The notes under the pieces: model-generated
What the model was told of the DNA's origin: nothing
What the model saw: only the letters and a program-made list of their open reading frames with translations
Databases searched by the model: none
Program-made: the position numbers and the translations under genes
Assembly (NCBI RefSeq): GCF_000455125.1
Contig: NZ_AUWR01000014.1
Coordinates: 1-64,000, forward strand
DNA: 64,000 bases
Reading direction: 5' to 3'
From: Mycobacterium sp. UM_WGJ
GTDB lineage: Bacteria; Actinomycetota; Actinomycetes; Mycobacteriales; Mycobacteriaceae
Part shown: positions 37,234-44,018 of the stretch, one piece after another
How the letters are laid out: each line of letters opens with the position of its first letter
Numbering within the stretch: the first letter of the stretch is position 1

Positions 37234-37476
37234 ATGAATGTGTACGTTCGCCGCATGGCGTTCGCCGTCGCCATAGCGCTAGCACCCATGACCTACGTGG
37301 CAGCAGTGTCACCTGGTGTGGCCATCGCCACGCCCCCTGACTGCGGTCCGGGCAACTGGTGGAACCCGGGTGCCAACGCGTGCCAGCCCACCGCACCCCC
37401 GAACTGCGGTCCGGGCAACTGGTGGAACCCGGCGGCCAATGCCTGCCAGCCGGTAACGCCGCCACCGCCGCGGTAA
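37234..37476 (+). CDS. Small secreted protein with duplicated CGPGNWWNP motif
   Basis: The 80-aa protein has a signal peptide (cleavage near ATA, about residues 31-33) and a mature part of two near-identical 17-residue units, each CGPGNWWNPxANACQP, separated by a Pro-rich linker. Each unit has two cysteines and a Trp pair, suggesting small disulfide-closed binding modules. Family and function are unknown to me. GGGAGG at about 37221 precedes the ATG, and a strong hairpin follows the gene. Confidence 0.75.
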   Translation: MNVYVRRMAFAVAIALAPMTYVAAVSPGVAIATPPDCGPGNWWNPGANACQPTAPPNCGPGNWWNPAANACQPVTPPPPR

Positions 37477-37489
37477 CTGCAGCGCTCGG

Positions 37490-37527
37490 CCATGGCGGCC
37501 ATCTGCCCTTGGAGATGGCCGCCATGG
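37490..37527 (+). terminator. Strong 15-bp perfect hairpin after the CGPGNWWNP gene
   Basis: Arms 37490-37504 and 37513-37527 are perfectly complementary over 15 bp with an 8-nt loop, 14 bp after the stop codon. There is no T tract, typical of mycobacterial intrinsic terminators. Confidence 0.8.
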
Positions 37528-37583
37528 CTCACATCTGAGCCCGCAGGTCTAGCCGGCTTTCGCCTCGAGGTTGCGCGTCCGGG

Positions 37584-37787
37584 CTAGACGGCGGTCCCGT
37601 TGCTCCTCGAACTCAACACATGGCGCTCAAGGCCCTCGAGGTACGTTGCGAGCTGTTCCCGGCGTCGTTCGCCACGCGACGTGAAATCATCACGCTCGAA
37701 AGTCCGCCACTTACGCAGGTTCGGCCGCACGACTTCGTCCAGAGGCTCCGAACCCGTCCCTACAGTTGTGCGCGGCCGAACCGCCCG
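37584..37787 (-). pseudogene. C-terminal remnant of an acyl-ACP desaturase-like gene
   Basis: On the minus strand an open stretch of about 67 codons ends at 37584 with no start and a TGA just upstream (37788-37790). Its translation contains DEVVRPNLRKWRTFERDDF and RGERRREQLATYLEGLER. This closely resembles the C-terminal end of mycobacterial stearoyl-ACP desaturases (DesA type), in which x-V-x-P-x-L-R-x-W-x-x-F-E-R-x-D-F is characteristic. The rest of the gene is missing, so it is a relic. Identification is from memory of the family. Confidence 0.5.
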
Positions 37788-38026
37788 TCATGGGTCAATG
37801 GTTGCCGATTGGCCACTGCTGCAACTGGATTCGCCAATGGCCTCCACTGAACCCCATTCCGTCACTGTGACGTACTGCTTCAGCAGTGTGGGGACGAGGG
37901 GAGAGCGAGTGGTGGTGCCCGTCATGGGCGAACTCACCGCTGGAAGCGCAGCGCTACTGACTACGATCACAACGAGCCGCCCAACCCGCGGCACTCCAAC
38001 GCTAGCGCGGAGATGTGTTGCAACCA
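37788..38026. other. Non-coding or decayed sequence before the FMN reductase gene
   Basis: No convincing gene is seen. It contains the first copy of the CGTCACTGTGACG palindrome (37860-37872). Short frames on both strands lack recognisable motifs. It adjoins the desaturase remnant, so the stretch may be scrambled by old rearrangement. Confidence 0.5.
37856..37877 (+). repeat. Palindrome-containing 22-bp repeat, copy 1
   Basis: The centre is a perfect 13-bp palindrome CGTCACTGTGACG (37860-37872). The 22-bp context recurs at 38706-38727 with 20 of 22 identical and in the same orientation. Copy 1 lies 150 bp upstream of the FMN reductase start, where an operator could sit. Confidence 0.7.
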
Positions 38027-38584
38027 ATGAGCCAATCTCTACCCAGTGCCCGGATTCTTGTTCTCGTGGGCAGTTTGCGATCCGGTTCGCTTAATCGTCA
38101 GCTGGCCGCGACGGCCATCAACCTTGCGCCCACTCAGATCGAGCCGGTTCTATTCGATCGTCTGGGCGAGGTGCCGCATTACAACGAAGACCTCGACGTA
38201 GCGCCAGCCGACGAAGCTGTCGAGGCTCTTCGCGCAGAGGCGGCCCACTCCGACGCCCTGTTGGTGGTCACCCCCGAGTACAACGGCGGTTTGCCCGGCG
38301 TCTTGAAGAACGCGTTCGATTGGCTCTCACGCCCCTACGGCGAGGCTGCATTGCTGGGCAAGCCCGCAGCAGTGATCGGCACCGCACTGGGTCGCTACGG
38401 CGCGGCCTGGGCGCACGCGGACGCACGAAAGACGCTCGCTATCGCTGGCGCTAAGGTGCCCGACGACATAGAACTGTCGATCCCGGCCAAGAACTTCAAC
38501 GGGCTACATCCGCAGGACTCCGAGGAGGTCGTCGAATCGCTGCGCGGCGTGTGGTCACAGCTGATTCGCCACTTGCAGAATTGA
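38027..38584 (+). CDS. NADPH-dependent FMN reductase family protein
   Basis: The 185-aa flavodoxin-fold enzyme has the FMN phosphate loop VGSLRSGSLNRQLA (about residues 13-26) and the family motif TPEYNGGLPGVLKNAFDWLSR (about 79-99). It should reduce FMN, quinones, azo compounds or chromate with NAD(P)H. A GTG at 38015 is also in frame; the ATG at 38027 starts the more usual N-terminus. It is flanked by two copies of a palindromic repeat. Confidence 0.88.
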   Translation: MSQSLPSARILVLVGSLRSGSLNRQLAATAINLAPTQIEPVLFDRLGEVPHYNEDLDVAPADEAVEALRAEAAHSDALLVVTPEYNGGLPGVLKNAFDWLSRPYGEAALLGKPAAVIGTALGRYGAAWAHADARKTLAIAGAKVPDDIELSIPAKNFNGLHPQDSEEVVESLRGVWSQLIRHLQN

Positions 38585-39079
38585 TTGCGGACCGGCGGCT
38601 GGGCGGACGATGCGAACTTTTGGTTGCGGCAACCCGCCTCACGCCTGATTCGCCACTCCGAAAAGTGATTTCGCGTCGATAGGGCGCTCCGGGCCATGCT
38701 CAATCATTTCGTCACTGTGACGTATTGGCACGGTGCGACAGGGGTGAGGCAGGGGCGACTCCGGGTCAGTCGTGGCCGGCACCGCGCCGTGAATAGCGGC
38801 GAGCACATCCGAGGCGGCGACGCACCTGCGCAGGCTCCGTGGATGCGTAGCAATCGCCGCGACGCTTGTGTGGGTTTGCACATCGGGCAACCGCGCCGGG
38901 ACGGGCGATGGTTGACCATGGCGGCAATCCAGGGGCGAGTCCACAAACACGGCGAAGGAAACGACGATGCGGATCTGGACTCGGCCCCTTCCCACCCCGT
39001 ATCGCTAACGCCGATAACGTACATTATGTCAATTAAAGTACGCCATGTTCATCAGATGAATCACTGACTTCGGTCTCCT
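38585..39079. other. Gene-poor stretch left of the transposon
   Basis: No gene can be supported firmly. A minus-strand frame of 118 codons (38639-38995) has a plausible protein-like tail but no recognised domain. A 14-bp near-palindrome ATAACGTACATTAT (39014-39027) and a minus-strand TTGACA (39027-39032) look like a regulator-type promoter. The sequence becomes A/T-richer towards the transposon end, which suggests the remains of a divergent promoter region. Confidence 0.4.
38706..38727 (+). repeat. Palindrome-containing 22-bp repeat, copy 2
   Basis: This is the second copy of the 22-bp sequence centred on CGTCACTGTGACG (38710-38722), downstream of the FMN reductase gene and in the same orientation as copy 1. 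Confidence 0.7.
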
Positions 39080-39084
39080 AGAAA
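39080..39084 (+). repeat. Target site duplication AGAAA (left)
   Basis: AGAAA directly precedes the left terminal TG of the Tn7-like element and is repeated exactly at 55077-55081. Five bases is the duplication length made by Tn7. Confidence 0.85.
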
Positions 39085-39170
39085 TGCCTTGTCTCAATCT
39101 ATCTGGCGGATTTCTCAATTGATCTGGCGGTTTTCGGCGTGCCGTCCGCGTCTCATAGAAGTTGGCGGTT
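39085..39170 (+). repeat. Left transposon end with three TnsB-binding-type repeats
   Basis: Three direct 21-bp sites follow the terminal TG: 39091-39111, 39112-39132 and 39150-39170. All match GTCTCAATnTAnnTGGCGG closely; the third is weakest in its centre. The first two abut. Such asymmetric arrays of transposase sites at each end define Tn7-type elements. The third site ends 49 bp before tnsA and overlaps its probable promoter. Confidence 0.88.
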
Positions 39171-39219
39171 AGTGTCGGACCACTGCCGTACTGTCAGCGG
39201 CGAGGATTGAAGGAGTCGA

Positions 39220-39975
39220 ATGGCAGCTCCACGTCTACGCTCGCTACCGCGGAACGTCACCGATGTGACGCGAGTGTTGGCGTGCGTAGACGGGACTGTT
39301 CATAACATCCAGCTGTCGCCGGACGCCGGATCCGTGGCCGCCGAGCGTGCCACCCCCATCCGTGAGTTCTTCTCGTGGCCCGGTAAACGGAACTACGAAG
39401 GCCTCTACTGGTCGAGCACGAACCGCCGTCACGTGGACTTCGAGTCGCTCCTGGAGCGCGAGTATCTGCTGGCGGCCGACAATGCACCCGACATTGTCGC
39501 CATCGCGGCGCAGCCACTGGCGCTGCTCTGGCCTCGTGCCACCCAGGGAAACCGCGACCACGTACCGGATTTCTTCGTTCGACTTGCCAACGGCGATGGC
39601 CGATTGATCGACGTACGTACCCCGAAGGCAGCCGAGAAGCATGCCGAGCAGTCCGCCTTGACACGCAAAGTGTGCGATGAAATCGGTTGGGAGTACGAGG
39701 TCTTCACAGGCCTGCCGTCCGAGCTAGCCCACAATCTGCGCTGGCTTGCTGGATATCGGCACGACCGCAACGCTCCCTCGGCAGAGGTCGCACAGTCGAT
39801 CGAGCACTGCTTCGCAGCACCGGTGTCACTCCAGGTCGGTCTCGGCGAAGCCAGCTCGCGTACGGGCCGAAGCATCGAACTCACCACCGCCAATGTGCTG
39901 CACCTGATATGGCGCAGAAAACTGTCGGCCGACTTAACCCGGCCGCTTTCGATGTCCAGTGAGGTGTGGGCATGA
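39220..39975 (+). CDS. tnsA: TnsA-like heteromeric transposase endonuclease subunit
   Basis: The 251-aa protein is the PD-(D/E)xK nuclease that cuts the 5' ends of the element so it moves by cut and paste with TnsB. The nuclease core shows E75 in HVDFESLLEREYL, D117 in DHVPDFF and a third motif RLIDVRTP (D131-V-R133) where E. coli TnsA has Q-x-K. Arg in place of the catalytic Lys is also familiar in actinobacterial TnsA-like proteins, as I recall. The WLAGYRH segment follows. AAGGAG at 39210-39215 precedes the ATG. It overlaps tnsB by 4 bp. Confidence 0.85.
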   Translation: MAAPRLRSLPRNVTDVTRVLACVDGTVHNIQLSPDAGSVAAERATPIREFFSWPGKRNYEGLYWSSTNRRHVDFESLLEREYLLAADNAPDIVAIAAQPLALLWPRATQGNRDHVPDFFVRLANGDGRLIDVRTPKAAEKHAEQSALTRKVCDEIGWEYEVFTGLPSELAHNLRWLAGYRHDRNAPSAEVAQSIEHCFAAPVSLQVGLGEASSRTGRSIELTTANVLHLIWRRKLSADLTRPLSMSSEVWA

Positions 39976-42023
39976 AGACGGTCCGCCTCTTCGACATGCT
40001 GAGCTACGACGGCCAGGCATGGCAGGTCGTGGCACAGGATGGACCACAACTGGCGCTCAAAGAACTCATTTCGGGGCGGATTCGGAAGATCGGCGTGGCG
40101 GAACTCCTCGGCGACGAGAGCTTCCTTCCCGACGTCCCTGACCGCCTACCGCAGCTTGATTCGGCCGCAGTGTTAGAGACGTTGGATCCTGTTGCGCGCG
40201 AACGCGTATTGTTCCTCCGTCGCCACGTCGTTGAAGTGCTTACCGGCCAACTTCCCGCGGAGCTCGACGGACGCGATGAAGACTCATCGATAGCGATACG
40301 CCGTGAGTACGACTCGAAACTTCCGCTGAAGGATCGCATTGCCGCGAAGGTCTCCGAGTTGGCGGCAGCGAAAACCCCTGTCAGCTATCGGAGTCTGGAA
40401 CGGTATATCAAGGCATACCGCCAAGATGGTATGGCCGGGTTGGTCGACGGACGGATGCAGCGGCAGTCCTCACCCACCGGACGGATCGACCCGGCAGTCG
40501 TTTCCCTTCTCGAAGACGCCGTGAAGGCGCAAACGAACATCTCTACGGGAACCCGATCCCGCGTCATCAAACAGGTCAGCCTGGAAGCCTCCCAGCTGGG
40601 CTTGCCGCTGCCCTCGCGGCCCACGCTGTATCGCGCGGTAGAGAGCCTTGAGAAGGCTCGCCATCCGTTCGGTGATGCGACAACCCGGCGCACGCAAGCG
40701 AATCGGCCAGACCGAACATGGGGGGGCCAGGCTCCGTCACGGCCAGGTGAACTGACCGAGGTCGACAGCACACCGATGGATCTGATGGTCATTTATCCAG
40801 ACGGGTCGACTGGGCGCGTGGATCTGACGCTGATGCTCGACGTGGCTACCCGGACCTTGTGCTCGGCGATCCTCAGGCCGGTGGCTACGAAAAGTGTTGA
40901 CGCGGCCGTGCTTCTCGCGCGAGCGCTGACTCCCCTGCCGATGCAACCCGGCTGGAGCCGATCGGTGGGTTTCTCGCGCTCAATCCTTCCCGTCGGCATG
41001 ATCGAAGGTGACGAAGACATTCGGGCCGGCGTGGCCGCGAAGCCCGTCATCGTGCCCGAATCGATCACCGTGGATCGAGGCAAGGTATACGTCGGTTCGA
41101 CGTTTCTCAATGCTTGCGAACGCCTGCAGATTAGCGTCACCAAGGCGGCGCCCCGCACTCCCACCGACAAGCCTCACGTGGAGCGAGTCTTCGCCGCCAT
41201 AAACAGTGGATTTACTCAGTACCTCGCGGGATATGTCGGGCCGAACGTCGTGAAGCGCGGCGCAGCTCCGCATGCAGAAGCGATGTGGACACTCGCTGAA
41301 GTGCAGAATCTTCTCGACCTTTGGATCGTCGCGGTCTGGCAGAACAAGCCACACCCTGGCCTTCGGCATCCGGCGATGCCGAAGAAGGATCTCACGCCGA
41401 ACGAGGCCTACGCGGCGTTGGCGTCAGTCGCGCCCACGGTAAACGTCGCCCTCGATCGCGACGACTATATCGGCCTGCTTCCGGTGACCTACCGGTCGAT
41501 CCAGGGCTACGGCATCAACTTCGAAAGCCTGCACTACGACCATCCGGCCCTGCATCCCTACCGTCACGTCAAGAGCGGTTTACCGCTGCCGGCGAACGGT
41601 GGATGGGAAGTTCGGTACGACCCGTACCGTCTGCAGTCGATCTTCGTCCGTGACCATTTTCGGGGCGAATGGATCGAGGCTGAGTGGAGCCTCGCGAAAA
41701 AAGCGCTGGCGCCGTTCTCCCTCGACGTACTGCGCGCGGCGCGCAAGGCAGTGCAGAAGCGCGACGAGAACCCCAGCGGTGTTGATGTTCTTGCCGAGAT
41801 CAGCCGTATCCAAACCGGTGGTGCCCGGACGGTCAAAGAACAACGAGCTGCCAAGCGGGACAGCGTGAACAAACCCGTGGTGCCGCCCTTACCCCCTACC
41901 ACAAAGCGGGCTGAACCGGACGCTGACGAAGAGCGCCTGGCGAGCGTGTCCGCGATCAACGCGGCCTGTGCTACCCCGCGGCGGGCAGCAGCTCGCCGTA
42001 TCGACGATGAGGACGACGATTAG
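39972..42023 (+). CDS. tnsB: TnsB-like DDE transposase (Mu/rve integrase core)
   Basis: The 683-aa transposase cleaves and joins the 3' ends. N-terminal HTH domains (about residues 95-210, including PVSYRSLERYIKAYRQDG) bind the terminal repeats. The RNase H-like core carries D265 (ELTEVDSTPMD), D368 (ITVDRGKVY) and E404 (DKPHVERVF), with the classic 35 residues between the second Asp and the Glu. A Mu-type C-terminal barrel follows and a basic tail that probably contacts TnsC. The ATG at 39972 overlaps the tnsA stop as ATGA. Confidence 0.94.
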   Translation: MKTVRLFDMLSYDGQAWQVVAQDGPQLALKELISGRIRKIGVAELLGDESFLPDVPDRLPQLDSAAVLETLDPVARERVLFLRRHVVEVLTGQLPAELDGRDEDSSIAIRREYDSKLPLKDRIAAKVSELAAAKTPVSYRSLERYIKAYRQDGMAGLVDGRMQRQSSPTGRIDPAVVSLLEDAVKAQTNISTGTRSRVIKQVSLEASQLGLPLPSRPTLYRAVESLEKARHPFGDATTRRTQANRPDRTWGGQAPSRPGELTEVDSTPMDLMVIYPDGSTGRVDLTLMLDVATRTLCSAILRPVATKSVDAAVLLARALTPLPMQPGWSRSVGFSRSILPVGMIEGDEDIRAGVAAKPVIVPESITVDRGKVYVGSTFLNACERLQISVTKAAPRTPTDKPHVERVFAAINSGFTQYLAGYVGPNVVKRGAAPHAEAMWTLAEVQNLLDLWIVAVWQNKPHPGLRHPAMPKKDLTPNEAYAALASVAPTVNVALDRDDYIGLLPVTYRSIQGYGINFESLHYDHPALHPYRHVKSGLPLPANGGWEVRYDPYRLQSIFVRDHFRGEWIEAEWSLAKKALAPFSLDVLRAARKAVQKRDENPSGVDVLAEISRIQTGGARTVKEQRAAKRDSVNKPVVPPLPPTTKRAEPDADEERLASVSAINAACATPRRAAARRIDDEDDD

Positions 42024-42025
42024 CC

Positions 42026-43063
42026 ATGGCCGTACCCGATTCGCTGGCCGCATGGCGGGAGTTCGTCAACCGCCGAAATGTTGAGCCGGAACACCTCTGC
42101 ATGAAGCAGATCAGTGCCCTCTCCCCTGCCGAAAAAGACGTCTATGACCAGCAACGCTTTGCCTGGTTAGGGGCAGATGTCGTGCTGGAGACGCCCGATA
42201 CAGAGGCCTTGACACACCAGACGCGTGTGTTGATGGCGCGGAACACCGCGGAGTCGGCCACTGCGCGGCGTGGGCTTGCGATCTCCGGGTCCGCCGGCCG
42301 TGGGAAGTCGACGGCTGCCCTGCTGATCGGTCGTCGGCATGAACGGGTCACGCGTGCCAGGTTGAACCGTTACGACGACGGCTTCGCCCCGGTGGTCTAC
42401 ACCGTCGTCCCGCCCGGCACCACCCCGAAGATGATGATGCTGGCATTCGCGAACTTCCTCGGCCTGCTGGTCCCGAATAAGTCGACCGCGCAAGACCTGA
42501 CCGAGCAGATCGTCGGGGTGATGCGGAGCCTGTCGGTGTCGTTGGTCCTGGTCGATGAGGTGCACAACCTCAAGACCAATCACCAGGCTGGCAGTGAAGC
42601 CGCGTCAGCGTTGAAGGTGTTCTCCGAGAGACTCGATGCAACGTTCGTTTACGCCGGCATCGACCTCCTTCAGGCCGATCTGTTCGCCGGGCACATGGGT
42701 CGCCAACTGAAGGGTCGGATGGCCGTCCACCAGATGCGGAAATACGAGTTCGGGACGAAGGCGCAGCGGGATAAGTGGGCGGAACTCGTCCTGGGTGTCG
42801 AGGCACTGTTGCCGCTTGGACGGCATGTCGCCGGATCCCTCGAAACCGAGGCGACCTACCTCTACGACCGCACCGGAGGTTCCATCGGTTCACTCCGTGC
42901 ACTCCTCAACGACGCGGCGATCGCTGCGATCTTGAATGGTGAAGAGCTGATCAGCAGGAAGCTCCTCGACCTGACCGCCACCGATTTCGCAGCGGAAGAG
43001 GCCGCGGCGCGGACAGTAGAGGGCAACGCTCCGGCTCCTATGCCGTTAAAGAGGGCTGAATGA
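42026..43063 (+). CDS. tnsC: TnsC/TniB-like AAA+ ATPase
   Basis: The 345-aa AAA+ regulator links target selection by TniQ to the TnsAB transposase. Walker A is GSAGRGKST (K94), Walker B LVLVDEVHNL (D177-E178), with sensor-type residues in TFVYAGIDLL. The C-terminal part contains the arginine-rich RKYEFGTKAQRDKWAEL and a small lid domain. It starts 2 bp after tnsB and overlaps tniQ by 4 bp, so the four tns genes form one coupled operon. Confidence 0.92.
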   Translation: MAVPDSLAAWREFVNRRNVEPEHLCMKQISALSPAEKDVYDQQRFAWLGADVVLETPDTEALTHQTRVLMARNTAESATARRGLAISGSAGRGKSTAALLIGRRHERVTRARLNRYDDGFAPVVYTVVPPGTTPKMMMLAFANFLGLLVPNKSTAQDLTEQIVGVMRSLSVSLVLVDEVHNLKTNHQAGSEAASALKVFSERLDATFVYAGIDLLQADLFAGHMGRQLKGRMAVHQMRKYEFGTKAQRDKWAELVLGVEALLPLGRHVAGSLETEATYLYDRTGGSIGSLRALLNDAAIAAILNGEELISRKLLDLTATDFAAEEAAARTVEGNAPAPMPLKRAE

Positions 43064-43905
43064 CGATCACTCCCCTACCAGTTCGCACCCGCGCATTTCA
43101 CGGCGAGAGCCTGGACTCGTACACGCGACGCCACTCAGCCCGAAACTTCTGTAGTCCTTCCGATATTGACCGCGCCTTGCGTGAGCGCGGCGTCATACGG
43201 TCGGGCAATCGGCGCGACCCCGATCGTCTACGGGCATGGCGAGAGCTCGGCGGACTGCGGACGAATTCCTTCACCTCACCCGACTATGTCCTCGACCAGG
43301 AGGTGACCGAGCGGGCGCTGTGCCTCCGCTGCACCCGGGGCGAACCCGCCCGAGGGAAACTGACCGGCATCGGGCTGGTGTGTGTTCGGCACAGGCGGTG
43401 GCTGGGCTCTCCGCAGATAGATCTGCACGGCTACTTCCCCGCTCTCGCTGCGGAGCGGCACTTCCGGCGACACCTTGCCGCTCGGGACGTCCTGCACGAT
43501 TCCCTTCCCATGCTGATTGGTCGAGAATGCGCCAGTGCAGCGATCATCGGCGCTAGCGAGATCGACCGCCGTAGAGATGAATTCGGAATCGAGGCGATTG
43601 ATGCACTGACGTATCCCGAGCAAGTCAAGATCGCTCGACTGCTCTGCTCACCCGGGTTTCTTTGCGCTGCAACCGATCCTGATGCTGACTCGGCTCTGCG
43701 CAGCTCGCTGGTCGCCAGAGAAGTGGAGAAGATCATCCCCGCTCGCAACGATGCAGACCCGTGGCGAGCAACCAACCGGGTGTGGACTGCGATCACGCAT
43801 CTGACTGCACGTCGCCGAGATGCCCGTATCTATGGAGTGCCGATGCGCGACACCTACTACAAGATCCTGCGGTTTATTCAGGAACCCGTGGTGGTCCGAT
43901 CGTGA
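43060..43905 (+). CDS. tniQ: TniQ family target-selection protein (TnsD-like)
   Basis: The 281-aa TniQ protein has the characteristic opening (PVRTRAFHGESLDSYTRRHSARNF) and a zinc-binding motif C88-x2-C91-x16-C108-x2-H111 (LCLRCTRGEP...GLVCVRHRRW). In Tn7-like elements TniQ/TnsD recognises the insertion site, or joins a CRISPR effector. At 281 aa it is shorter than E. coli TnsD and lacks a long C-terminal DNA-binding domain. That leaves open whether it picks a fixed site or permits near-random insertion. Confidence 0.85.
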   Translation: MTITPLPVRTRAFHGESLDSYTRRHSARNFCSPSDIDRALRERGVIRSGNRRDPDRLRAWRELGGLRTNSFTSPDYVLDQEVTERALCLRCTRGEPARGKLTGIGLVCVRHRRWLGSPQIDLHGYFPALAAERHFRRHLAARDVLHDSLPMLIGRECASAAIIGASEIDRRRDEFGIEAIDALTYPEQVKIARLLCSPGFLCAATDPDADSALRSSLVAREVEKIIPARNDADPWRATNRVWTAITHLTARRRDARIYGVPMRDTYYKILRFIQEPVVVRS

Positions 43906-44018
43906 GTGCGTTGTCTGAGGCACCGAACTTGCGGAGCATGACGCGAATCCAGGCTACTGTGCCCAATCCCCTGTTTCGGGGCTTGCTGACGATCGCTGGG
44001 ACCAAGGGGCATCGATGA
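43902..44018 (+). CDS. Candidate 38-aa ORF bridging tniQ and the SNF2 helicase gene
   Basis: A GTG at 43902 overlaps the tniQ stop (GTGA) and the frame ends in TGA at 44016-44018, overlapping the helicase start (ATGA at 44015-44018). The 38-aa product starts VSALSEAPNLRSMTRIQ and is basic. The double overlap is just what a coupled mini-gene would show. It could also simply carry ribosomes from tniQ to the helicase gene. No homologue is recognised. Confidence 0.4.
   Translation: MSALSEAPNLRSMTRIQATVPNPLFRGLLTIAGTKGHR

Noticed and set aside
37856-38727. Attachment sites of an integrase-driven element
   Set aside because: The direct 22-mers enclose only an FMN reductase gene; no integrase or recombinase is present between or beside them.
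38639-38995. Minus-strand 118-codon frame as a regulator gene
   Set aside because: Its tail looks protein-like, but no domain, good start or ribosome binding site could be recognised and codon bias is weak.
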